In this document: piece after piece, positions 45,739-53,027 of the stretch
How positions within the stretch are numbered: the stretch's first letter is position 1
How the letters are laid out: each line of letters begins with the position of its first letter
Source of the DNA: a bacterium
GTDB taxonomy: Bacteria; Verrucomicrobiota; Verrucomicrobiia; Limisphaerales; UBA11358
Direction of reading: 5' to 3'
Assembly (NCBI GenBank): GCA_021817945.1
Contig: JAKAFL010000024.1
Location: forward strand, 1-53,027
Length of the DNA stretch: 53,027 nt
Translations under genes and position numbers: made by a program
Notes under the pieces: model-generated
What the model saw: the letters and a program-made list of their open reading frames with translations, nothing else
Told to the model about the DNA's origin: nothing
Database searches by the model: none

Positions 45739-45830
45739 GCGGCAGGCAGGCGAGCGGCGGCGACGGGCTTCGAGCCTCCATCTCGCGTCGCCGCCGGTCG
45801 CCACGCGTAACGGACTCGCCTGCCTGCCGC
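45739..45830. repeat. Palindromic element with 16-bp perfect arms
   Basis: The arms gcggcaggcaggcgag (45739-45754) and ctcgcctgcctgccgc (45815-45830) are perfect inverted repeats. A second inner pair, 10 bp (45755-45764 with 45787-45796), extends the stem. The loop is asymmetric. Such GC-rich cruciform units look like REP- or MITE-type intergenic elements. No coding function is evident. Confidence 0.7.
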
Positions 45831-45983
45831 AGAAATGCGCCATTTTGACCCACAAATTCTGCTATAAACCCAAAATTTGGGACTATATTGCAAACTATCT
45901 CGACCCGGGATTTCAATGCCTAAAGGAACGTGCCAAAATCTGACTAGCCACGTTTAACCCAACCTGGCGGAGCCGGGTTTCGA

Positions 45984-46418
45984 TTAATGGCAAAGTGCCG
46001 ACTGAAGCTGGGCCGGACTGAAAAACACCCGACGCCCCAACCGAATGTATGGCAATGCCCTCCCGGCCTGCTGGTCACGCAGCCACCGCAAACTGCGCTG
46101 AACGCCGTTTCGGGCAAGCACGGCAAGCGCCCCGTTGGCATCCACCAAAGTGTCCGGACAAGGTACCGTCCGTTTATCCACAGGCTGGACGGTCAACTCT
46201 GCGCCCAAATGCTGGCGGACCGTGTCGATGTTGAACCAAACCCGTCGGCCAACATTCGTGGCGGGAATGCTCCCATCGGCCTGCATCTGACGAAGCCATC
46301 GCAAGCTCGGGCGCGAGCGTTCCTCCGGCCAAAGCTGTCTGAGCAGTTCGGCTGCTCCAACAAGTCGGTGAGGCTCCGTATTTACATTGATTGAATCCTG
46401 CTTTGAGGCATCTGTCAT
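45984..46418 (-). CDS. Protein with tandem excisionase-like HTH domains
   Basis: The 144-residue protein contains two similar 60-residue units. Each has the pattern S-L-R-W-L-R-x-x-x-A-x-x-x-(L/I)-P, then G-R-R-V-W/F-F and a helical tail: SLRWLRQMQADGSIP ... VGRRVWFNIDTVRQHL and SLRWLRDQQAGRALP ... LGRRVFFSPAQLQSAL. Both fit winged-helix excisionase/MerR-like DNA-binding domains. It follows the integrase by 29 nt in the same direction, so it likely acts as excisionase, recombination directionality factor or regulator of the element. Tandem duplication of the domain is unusual. Confidence 0.7.
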   Translation of the reverse strand: MTDASKQDSINVNTEPHRLVGAAELLRQLWPEERSRPSLRWLRQMQADGSIPATNVGRRVWFNIDTVRQHLGAELTVQPVDKRTVPCPDTLVDANGALAVLARNGVQRSLRWLRDQQAGRALPYIRLGRRVFFSPAQLQSALCH

Positions 46419-46447
46419 GCCCTAAAGAACAGAATCACCATGAATTT

Positions 46448-47677
46448 TCAGCCTTTTGCCGTACGTGATATCTCCGCCTCCGGAACGGCCTTTGCTGATG
46501 TGTACACCAGCGCCTTCTCCGGAGTAAGCGCCCAGAATTCCGCCGCCTGCTCCGGCGTGACCAGCCCTTTGTAATACCTGTGCACCGTTTCCGGACTGTT
46601 CCCGGCCCAGGCAGCGGTGGCCGCCTCATCTTTTGACCGGGCAAGTTCGCACGATATGGCCGTATGCCTGATTCCATCTTGCGGCCACGGCATAAGCCGC
46701 TCATCGCCAACGCGAGGGCGATTTCCTTGGTATCCAGCCAAGCGTCGAACCGCATCAAACTCGCGCATAAAATTTTCAGGTGTGATGGACTTTCCCACGC
46801 AGGTTTTTAGCCATGCGACGGCTGTGTCAGACAGCTCAATTACCCTCCGTTTTCGGAGTTTGGCGCCTTCGCCGCGAACGGTTATGTGCTTTTGATTCAG
46901 GTCAATCTGTTCATTTTCCAGCCTGCAAATTTCCGCTGGCCGCATCCCGCAAAACAGGCCCAGCACCAGATACGGCAGGAGAACCCCTGCCTTGTGACCC
47001 CCTGCCGAGAGCAGTAATTTTCGCACCTCGCACACCGAAAAAATCTCCGGCTCCTTCTGGTCTCGGCTCGCCGTGGCGATGCGAGCCACGATGTTCTCAC
47101 GGACATGGTCTCGGTTCAGGCCCCACTCAAACAGACCGTGCAGCACCCTGCGGTTGCCGTTGCTGGTGTCCGGAGATCGTCCGGGCAGGAATATGAGAGC
47201 CTCCAGTTCATCGCGCGTGACGCTCTGCAATTGTCGCGGCCCGTAGGTGGTTTTGACCGGGTTGAGTCGGCTTCGGTAATCCTGCAACGAGCGGTCTCGC
47301 AAACGGGCGAGGTCTTTCTTTTCAGCAAGATAGGCGTCCACCGCCTCGGCCACAGTGATGGGCTTGAGTTCCTGCCCGCCTCTGCTCAGAAATATCCGCA
47401 CCGCTTCCAGCAAAGGTTTTTCACCGAGCAGTGTGTACGCGGCTTCAGCCTCGGCAAGCTGCCGGTCGTTCAACCGGGTCTGCCGAAAGACGGAGCCTGC
47501 CTGCCGGTTGAGAGTCTCAATGTCGAGCTTTTGCTTCTGGAGGCGAGCCTCGGCGAGTGTTTTGAAGTTTTTACGAAATCTGGCGCCGTCCAGCTTGCGG
47601 CCTTGGATGCGCCAGACGGTACGCCCGCTGGGATTGGCAAACGCTCTGATTGTAAACCGCTCAATGTGTCGAATCAT
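46448..47677 (-). CDS. Tyrosine recombinase/integrase
   Basis: A 409-residue protein with an N-terminal arm-binding region, a core-binding helical domain (AYLAEKKDLARLRDRSLQDY) and a C-terminal catalytic domain. Catalytic residues: Arg in FCGMRPAEICRL, Arg in GIRHTAIS, and nucleophile Tyr369 in RYYKGLV. The box II His seen in related integrases (W-P-H-N-A-L-R-H) is Gln here (WPQDGIRHT), and the box III L-G-H is A-G-N. These deviations are unusual. It lies beside the 3' end of a tRNA-Thr gene, a classic integration target. Confidence 0.87.
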   Translation of the reverse strand: MIRHIERFTIRAFANPSGRTVWRIQGRKLDGARFRKNFKTLAEARLQKQKLDIETLNRQAGSVFRQTRLNDRQLAEAEAAYTLLGEKPLLEAVRIFLSRGGQELKPITVAEAVDAYLAEKKDLARLRDRSLQDYRSRLNPVKTTYGPRQLQSVTRDELEALIFLPGRSPDTSNGNRRVLHGLFEWGLNRDHVRENIVARIATASRDQKEPEIFSVCEVRKLLLSAGGHKAGVLLPYLVLGLFCGMRPAEICRLENEQIDLNQKHITVRGEGAKLRKRRVIELSDTAVAWLKTCVGKSITPENFMREFDAVRRLAGYQGNRPRVGDERLMPWPQDGIRHTAISCELARSKDEAATAAWAGNSPETVHRYYKGLVTPEQAAEFWALTPEKALVYTSAKAVPEAEISRTAKG

Positions 47678-47845
47678 GCCTGTAAGAACAGATTTTTTTC
47701 ATGAGCCGAGAAGCTTGGGCAAATTTTGGGCAAATCGGCCCAGACGTTTCAATCCCCGGAGGACGAGGAGAATGAACATCCAGATGCAGGAGGCTTGCAA
47801 GTAGTTGATTGCAAATATTTTGCAATCATTTTGTAAGGCGAAAAC

Positions 47846-47920
<75 letters not shown>

Positions 47921-48382
47921 TTAAAGGAGCCGCCTCTATTCTGAGCGTGCCCGGGACGTTGGCAAGTTTATTCGAAATTCCTAAAAACCACCAAACATTG
48001 AATTGTTGGGAAACCTGGCCTTTCAGTCTGAAATAATGCCGGCCATTTTGATTCCATGGCAAATTGAAAGACTCCCCATTTTGAAGAGCTATTCGCCGCG
48101 CCATTCAGGATCATCCAAAGTTCGATCTATTTGGATTTAAATATGTTCCGTACTTTTTAAAACCCAGCGGCAACGGTATTGGCGTCTCGCTGATCCAAGG
48201 ATTTACCCTTGTAAGGCACCGACCATTTCGTCATTCGCATTTCGCATCTGAACTATTTTGATCTTGACTTTTACATTATTTTTTAGATAAGTAATTCTAA
48301 GCTTTCAGCTAAAGTATTGATCCGGCTTCAAATCGCACCTCAGAAGTTTAAACGATCGATTAACCCCACATCTCAAAAAAGT
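47921..48382. other. Intergenic region before the surface protein
   Basis: About 460 nt. The left part holds the tRNA promoter candidate. The right part has a TTGACT (48264-48269) and TAAGTA (48288-48293) pair 18 nt apart that could drive the downstream gene. No ORF with a recognisable motif lies here. Confidence 0.4.
47937..47965 (-). promoter_or_regulatory. Possible tRNA-Thr promoter
   Basis: On the minus strand TTGCCA (47960-47965) and AGAATA (47937-47942) are separated by 17 nt and lie upstream of the tRNA 5' end at 47920. They match the -35/-10 pattern only loosely. Confidence 0.35.
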
Positions 48383-50323
48383 ATGAAACCGATGCTCTGC
48401 CGCATTCTTGCCATGCCGGTCTTGATGGCGCTCCTCTTTCTCAATCTTCAACCATCAACCGTCCACGCCCAAGGCACGGCCTACACCTACCAGGGCCGGC
48501 TGAACAGCGGCGGCACGTCGGCCAACGGCAGTTACGACATCGCATTCACGCTGTTTGCCACCAACACCAGCGGTGTCGCCATCGCCGGGCCGGTGACCAA
48601 CTCCGGTGTGAATGTGACCAGCGGCTTGTTCACGACGACGGTGGATTTCGGCAACGCATTCACCGGCGGGAGCAATTGGCTGGAGATTGCCGTGAGCACC
48701 AACGGCGCGAACAGTTTCTTCACGCTGGCTCCGCGCCAGCAGTTGGCACCCGTGCCGTACGCCGTGTATTCCGAGATCGCCGGCGGGATTCCCGGCTTGG
48801 TAGTGTTACAAACCACCAATTCGCCCAATTTAAAGGGCGGTTCATCGGCAAACTATATTCCCAGCGGCGTTTATGGGGCCACGATCAGCGGCGGCGGCGG
48901 GACGGGCCTCACAAATGGGATAACCGGCAACTTTGGAACTGTGGCCGGCGGTCAAGGCAACACTGCCGGCACCGATGCAACGGTGGGCGGCGGTAACGGA
49001 AATACTGCGGTCTTTGACGGGACTGTGGCTGGCGGCTATGGCAATTCTGCGAGCGGCGCGGAAGGAACCATCGGCGGCGGCGCATTCAACTCGGCCGGTG
49101 TGTATGCGACGGTTGGCGGTGGTTTTGGAAACAATGCCAGCGGAGGCGGCTCGTTTGTCGGCGGAGGTGGATTCGATGGAACCACCAATTATTACGGCAA
49201 CAGCGCCCAGGGCGGCGCCTCAGTGGTCGGCGGCGGACTCAACAACATTGCTTCCGGCCTTTATTCCGCCATTGGTGGCGGCGACAATAACGCCGCCTCC
49301 GGCCCTGTAGATGTGATTTCCGGCGGAGAATATAACACCGCCAGTCACAATCACACCACTGTGGCAGGCGGCGATGGCAACAATGCCGGGGGCGACTATG
49401 GCACTGTGGGCGGCGGGCAGGGTAACAATGCAAACGGAGCCGGTGACGTGCTGGCTGGCGGTATCAACAATTTCTCGGGCGGCGGCAATTATTCATCCAT
49501 CAGCGGCGGCAACAACAATGACTCCTCAGGCAGTTACGCCGTGATTGGGGGCGGCCAGAACAATCAGGTCAGCGCCCTTTTCGCCGTCATCGGCGGCGGC
49601 GTGAACAACTCGGCCACCAACGACACGTCGGTGGTTTCAGGCGGAACCAACAATGTCAGCGGCGGTTACGCCGCCATCGTGGCGGGCGGTTCGGATAATC
49701 AGGCTCTCGGTGATTATTCCTTTGCCGCCGGAAACTTCGCTGCGGCCACCAACAACAATTCCTTTGTCTGGAGCGACGGCAGTACGAACACCTTTTCAAC
49801 CACAACCAACGTCTTTATTGCGCGGGCGAGCGGCGGATTTGTGCTTTATTCCTCCACCGGAGGAACGGGTGTTTCACTGGCACCTGGAAGCGGCTCGTGG
49901 TCCACGATGAGCGACCGCAGCGCCAAGAATGCTTTTTCGCCGGTGCATCCCCAAGCCATCCTGGCCGAAGTGGCGTCGCTGCCGATGTCAACCTGGAGTT
50001 ACAAGACCGAGCAAGGTGTGCGGCACATCGGCCCGATGGCGCAGGATTTCCACACAGCGTTCAAGGTCGGCGAGGATAACAAGCACATCGCTGACGTGGA
50101 TGAAGGGGGAGTGGCGCTGGCGGCCATTCAGGGGTTGAACGAAAAGGTGGAAATCGGCAAATGGATGGCAGAAAGCCAGATGGAGCAGTTGGAAACGGAA
50201 AACTCGGAGTTGAAAGGACAGATGACGGAGTTGAGGTCGCAGCTTGAGAGCCTGCAAAAGGCCGTCGCCCAACTCGCCGCCAAATCCCCCAGCAGCTTCG
50301 CTATGAATACCCAAACTCAGTAG
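48383..50323 (+). CDS. Secreted beta-roll surface protein with peptidase S74 tail
   Basis: A 646-residue protein with a signal peptide (MKPMLCRILAMPVLMALLFL ... VHA), then a domain ending QLAPVPYAVYS. About 300 residues of a 14-residue repeat follow (pattern V/I-x-G-G-G-x-x-N-x-A-S-G). This is like YadA/trimeric autotransporter head repeats. The C-terminus is the intramolecular chaperone/peptidase S74 domain starting at Ser510 in SDRSAKNAFSPV, with HIGPMAQDFH and a coiled coil after VALAAIQGLNEKVE. The S74 tail trimerises and self-cleaves in phage and surface proteins. Start: the ATG at 48383, as the 22 residues upstream depend on TTG. Confidence 0.9.
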   Translation: MKPMLCRILAMPVLMALLFLNLQPSTVHAQGTAYTYQGRLNSGGTSANGSYDIAFTLFATNTSGVAIAGPVTNSGVNVTSGLFTTTVDFGNAFTGGSNWLEIAVSTNGANSFFTLAPRQQLAPVPYAVYSEIAGGIPGLVVLQTTNSPNLKGGSSANYIPSGVYGATISGGGGTGLTNGITGNFGTVAGGQGNTAGTDATVGGGNGNTAVFDGTVAGGYGNSASGAEGTIGGGAFNSAGVYATVGGGFGNNASGGGSFVGGGGFDGTTNYYGNSAQGGASVVGGGLNNIASGLYSAIGGGDNNAASGPVDVISGGEYNTASHNHTTVAGGDGNNAGGDYGTVGGGQGNNANGAGDVLAGGINNFSGGGNYSSISGGNNNDSSGSYAVIGGGQNNQVSALFAVIGGGVNNSATNDTSVVSGGTNNVSGGYAAIVAGGSDNQALGDYSFAAGNFAAATNNNSFVWSDGSTNTFSTTTNVFIARASGGFVLYSSTGGTGVSLAPGSGSWSTMSDRSAKNAFSPVHPQAILAEVASLPMSTWSYKTEQGVRHIGPMAQDFHTAFKVGEDNKHIADVDEGGVALAAIQGLNEKVEIGKWMAESQMEQLETENSELKGQMTELRSQLESLQKAVAQLAAKSPSSFAMNTQTQ

Positions 50324-50548
50324 CCCAGATAAAATGCGAATCATCGCGGGAAAAGCGCCGCGGCTGTCTCCAAATTGTGAAAAGATTCGATCTTTCCAAA
50401 GAGTTTCCGCTCCAGCATCGTACCGTATCTTGGCCTTTTCCATTTCGCTTTTCGGGTTAAAATCATACCCGGCAGGGCGGAGGCTGCCTGCCCGGCTTGG
50501 ATAAATATTTTCTGGCATTTTGGCCAACTTGGTGAAACGTGAGGTCTT

Positions 50549-51556
50549 ATGCAATACGTGCGATTGGGAAGATCAGGTTTGCGGGTATCACGGGTTTGCC
50601 TGGGCTGCATGTCCTATGGCAGGACCCAAGTTCAACCATGGCCAGGGATGGTGCAGTGGGCATGGTCGCTGGCCGAGGAGGAAAGCCGCCCTTACATCAA
50701 GCGGGCGCTTGAGTTGGGTATTAATTTTTTTGACACAGCCAACATTTATTCGCAAGGCGAAAGCGAGGCTGTGCTGGGCCGGGCAATCCGGGATTTTGCC
50801 AGGCGTGATGAGTTGGTGATTGCCACCAAGGTGCACGGCGCCATGCGTCCGGACGTCAATGGCCGGGGACTTTCGCGAAAAGCTATTTTCACCGAGATAG
50901 ACCAAAGCCTGAAGAGGCTTGGCACAGATTACGTGGACCTGTACATCATTCACCGGTTTGACGGTGAAACGCCGGTGGAGGAAACCCTTGAGGCATTGAA
51001 TGACGTGGTCCGGTCTGGCAAGGCAAGATATCTGGGCGCATCATCCATGTATGCGTGGCAGTTCATGAAGGCCCTGGGCATGCAAAGGGCGAATGGCTGG
51101 TCCTCCTTTGTTTCCATGCAGAACTATTACAACCTGCTCTACCGGGAGGAGGAGCGTGAGATGCTGCGCCTTTGCGCGTCCGAATGCATCGGCGTCACCC
51201 CATGGTCGCCTTTGGCGCGGGGCCGGCTGGCGAGGCCATGGTCGGACACTCCGGCATCCGAGCGCGCCAAGACGGATCAATTTGCCAAAGCGCTCTACGA
51301 AAAGTCCGTGGACTTGGACAAGCCGGTGGTGCAAAGGGTGCAGGAATTGGCACAGAAACGTCATTTGCCAGCTTCCCAGGTTGCACTGGCCTGGCTGTTC
51401 AGCAAGCCGGTAGTCACCGCCCCAATCGTGGGCGCCACCAAGCCTCATCACTTGGAAGACGCGGTCAAAGCCTTGGAAGTGAAATTGGATGAGGGTGAGA
51501 TTCAAATGCTCGAAGAGCCGTACCAACCACACGGCGCGCCCGTGGGCTTTTCATGA
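50549..51556 (+). CDS. Aldo/keto reductase
   Basis: A 335-residue protein with GLRVSRVCLGCMSYG, FFDTANIYSQGESE, catalytic Lys in VIATKVHG, the tyrosine-bearing segment DTANIYSQG, DYVDLYIIHRFD, GASSMYAWQF, TPWSPLARGRLARPW and PIVGATKPHHLEDAVKAL. This resembles the YajO/1-deoxyxylulose-type AKR group. It reduces aldehydes with NADPH. It is separated from the surface protein by 225 nt and may be an independent gene. Confidence 0.92.
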   Translation: MQYVRLGRSGLRVSRVCLGCMSYGRTQVQPWPGMVQWAWSLAEEESRPYIKRALELGINFFDTANIYSQGESEAVLGRAIRDFARRDELVIATKVHGAMRPDVNGRGLSRKAIFTEIDQSLKRLGTDYVDLYIIHRFDGETPVEETLEALNDVVRSGKARYLGASSMYAWQFMKALGMQRANGWSSFVSMQNYYNLLYREEEREMLRLCASECIGVTPWSPLARGRLARPWSDTPASERAKTDQFAKALYEKSVDLDKPVVQRVQELAQKRHLPASQVALAWLFSKPVVTAPIVGATKPHHLEDAVKALEVKLDEGEIQMLEEPYQPHGAPVGFS

Positions 51557-51717
51557 CCTGTTTTTCAGCCTTGATGATTGGAGCATCGGTAGAAAAGGTC
51601 CAGCGATGAACTGCGAGATTTTTCGGACATGGGTGAGGCTTTGGTGAAGGAGCGGGTTTGAAAACCCTGCAACGGAACCGAAACGACTCCCCGTTCGAAA
51701 ATAAGCGCATCCCTTCA

Positions 51718-51785
51718 GTAGAGTAGGCGGAGCGAACGGATTGAGAGGCGCAGGGCCAATGACCGTTTCGCTCCGCCTACTCTAC
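51718..51785. repeat. Palindromic repeat, 18-bp arms
   Basis: The segment gtagagtaggcggagcga at the left end pairs perfectly with tcgctccgcctactctac at the right end, leaving an internal 30-nt spacer. GC-rich, AT-flanked and intergenic, it looks like a REP- or MITE-type unit dispersed in the genome. Other copies were not identified within this window. Confidence 0.7.
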
Positions 51786-51823
51786 GAAAAAATCCTCCAC
51801 GCACCCGCAGCCATCATGCCTTT

Positions 51824-51864
51824 AAAAAAACGCCGGCAGCCCCAATGGCTGCCGGCGTTTTTTT
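51824..51864. terminator. Strong bidirectional terminator
   Basis: An 11-bp perfect GC-rich stem cgccggcagcc/ggctgccggcg with a 5-nt loop (51842-51846) is flanked by seven A on the left and seven T on the right. It can stop transcription from both sides: the aldo/keto reductase (plus) and the GLVN-repeat gene (minus). Confidence 0.92.
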
Positions 51865-51878
51865 GAATGAAATTTGGT

Positions 51879-52415
51879 TTAGAATGACCAGTTCACGATG
51901 GGAAAGCCCGTGGCCAGCTTGTTGGGAAATTCATTGAACCAGGGGTTGTTCATGGCAATGTTGGCGAGGCCGATCTGCACGCCGTGCAGGTTTTGGGTGT
52001 AGTTCACCAGCCCATATTGCAGGCCGTGAAACTCCGAGGAGACATTGATCCAGCCCGATTGAAAGCCGGTAAAGGTTCCCTGGCAAATGTTCACCATGCC
52101 GTCCTGCCAACCGGTGAAATCCTGCTTGCTGATATTCACCAAGCCCCAAGACACGCCGGTGTAGGAATCGGCATAGTTTACCAGGCCCAGGCTGAAACCC
52201 TCGCTGTCTCCGGTGCTGCCGTTCACGAAGCCCAGCGCAAAGGCGTGCTGGGGATTTTCGCCCCAAATGCTCAAGGCCACTCCATTGATTTCCGTGCTGC
52301 TGGGTTCAATGGCTATGGTCGGCGTCAATGACGCCTGAAAGCCGGATTCATCCGCCTTTACAACTGCGGTTGCGCTCAACGCCACGATGGCTGTGAATTC
52401 AAGTATTTTTTTCAT
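51879..52415 (-). CDS. Secreted protein with GLVN repeats
   Basis: A 178-residue protein with a signal peptide (MKKILEFTAIVALSATAVVKA). Seven or so repeats of roughly 20 residues follow the pattern G-x-x-x-G-L/M-V/I-N (FALGFVNG, GFSLGLVNY, GVSWGLVNI, GWQDGMVNI, GFQSGWINV, GLQYGLVNY, GVQIGLANI). Each predicts a short beta strand, so a beta-helix or outer-membrane repeat fold is likely. The pattern resembles the LA_2272-type surface repeats of leptospires. I use the ATG at 52415. Function unknown. Confidence 0.8.
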   Translation of the reverse strand: MKKILEFTAIVALSATAVVKADESGFQASLTPTIAIEPSSTEINGVALSIWGENPQHAFALGFVNGSTGDSEGFSLGLVNYADSYTGVSWGLVNISKQDFTGWQDGMVNICQGTFTGFQSGWINVSSEFHGLQYGLVNYTQNLHGVQIGLANIAMNNPWFNEFPNKLATGFPIVNWSF

Positions 52416-52535
52416 AATGTTGTTTTGATCCAAGTCGCCATCATACCATCCTTTGGGAAGATTGCAAAGGCCAAGCTAGTGAACTCAACCCAAAAAACGT
52501 CCGGGTACGGCGTCCGGAAAATCTGCAAAGGGCGG

Positions 52536-53027
52536 TCAATTCGGAATGGAGGCGACTGATTCAAGTTGCAACAGGTTGTTGTAGCTGTTTTTAAATTCGA
52601 AAAATTCGGCGTGGCCATCGGCGAAGGTGAGGGGGTAGCCGCGCTGGTGACGGAGCGAGGGTTGGTCCTGGAAACCCTGGGAGGGATCCATGTAAACCAC
52701 GAACATGCCGTCGTTAATGGTGCTGGCGTCTTCATCAATGAAAACAAAAAGCTGGGAAGGGGTGAGGATTCCGGCCTCTCTCTGGAACAGGCGATGAATG
52801 GAATCAATGCTATTGGCGGCATTGGCAAAGGGTTCCCCATTCATCCAGTTGCTCATGGAATAGCTGCGCAAGATGGGAACCCCGGCAATATTGCGATGAT
52901 CGCTGGGGCAATGGTAGGAGCCGAAAGATTGCAGATAGGGATAGAGACTGCCGCGGGCCAAGGCATCCTGGTTGGTGCCATCCAACACCCCGGGATCCAC
53001 CGTGCCAAAGCCTGGCAGGTAGATCGG
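52536..53027 (-). CDS. Prepilin-type (H-x9-DG) protein, C-terminal part
   Basis: The frame is open to the right edge and codes about 163 residues. It contains SYHCPSDHRNIAG, MSNWMNGEPFANAAN and near the end H-Q-R-G-Y-P-L-T-F-A-D-G, i.e. the H-x9-DG signature of PVC pseudopilin-like proteins also seen at 42397. The N-terminal prepilin signal would lie outside the window. The last residues (SVASIPN) form a short tail. Confidence 0.85.
   Translation of the reverse strand, partial: PIYLPGFGTVDPGVLDGTNQDALARGSLYPYLQSFGSYHCPSDHRNIAGVPILRSYSMSNWMNGEPFANAANSIDSIHRLFQREAGILTPSQLFVFIDEDASTINDGMFVVYMDPSQGFQDQPSLRHQRGYPLTFADGHAEFFEFKNSYNNLLQLESVASIPN

Overview
The window looks like part of a verrucomicrobial chromosome, probably from the Pedosphaera/Limisphaera side of the phylum. 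The reasons are two prepilin-type secreted proteins with the H-x9-DG signature of PVC bacteria, large secreted proteins ending in a Trp-Pro ... Phe-Phe-Arg-Leu type C-terminal module, a PVC-type tyrosine integrase, and many paralogous short-chain dehydrogenases (SDRs) and sugar-acid enzymes around extracellular glycosidases. This assignment rests on gene content only.

Positions 1-21530 are almost entirely minus strand. After IS remnants at the left edge come a lipoate-dependent 2-oxoacid dehydrogenase complex (fused E1 at 1884-3905, E2 at 629-1855, E3 at 7547-8947), a small adenylate kinase and a GlcD/GlcF-type 2-hydroxyacid oxidase. Next are a cupin protein, an epimerase, an SDR, a TIM-barrel sugar isomerase, a cytochrome P450 and an AraC regulator. 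The segment 15502-21530 is a sugar-acid module: KDPG-type aldolase, two FAH-family proteins, a malate/L-lactate-type dehydrogenase, an MFS carrier and a 2-keto-3-deoxy-sugar kinase. A divergent SDR starts at 21718. The likely logic is: exported glycosidases release galactose or deoxy-sugars, these are oxidised to sugar acids, dehydrated and cleaved to pyruvate plus lactate or glyceraldehyde-3-phosphate, and the hydroxyacids and pyruvate feed the oxidase and dehydrogenase complex. A dehydratase of the enolase superfamily is expected but survives only as a stub at 22570.

Positions 22501-45056 hold three intact secreted GH36-like (alpha-galactosidase-type) proteins at 23019, 32729 and 36289, with nucleophile and acid/base aspartates in place. 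Around them are a sugar-proton symporter, a 968-residue secreted protein with a duplicated domain, a P-loop kinase, SDRs, a D-2-hydroxyacid dehydrogenase, a RhaT-like symporter, a mutarotase-like protein, a pseudopilin and an UlaG-like metallohydrolase. Relics (N-terminus of a fourth GH36-like gene near 345-470, enolase stub at 22570, glycosidase fragment at 45244-45654, truncated domain copy at 38359-38634) show repeated duplication and decay.

Positions 45057-53027 are accessory: a palindromic element, a tandem-HTH protein plus tyrosine integrase abutting a tRNA-Thr(CGT), a secreted beta-roll protein with a peptidase S74 self-cleaving tail, an aldo/keto reductase, a second palindromic repeat, a strong terminator, a GLVN-repeat secreted protein and the 3' part of another H-x9-DG protein. 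The best novelty candidates are the GH36-like family with its relics, the FAH-family protein lacking its catalytic His, the tandem-HTH/integrase pair with atypical catalytic residues, and the duplicated domain of the 968-residue protein.
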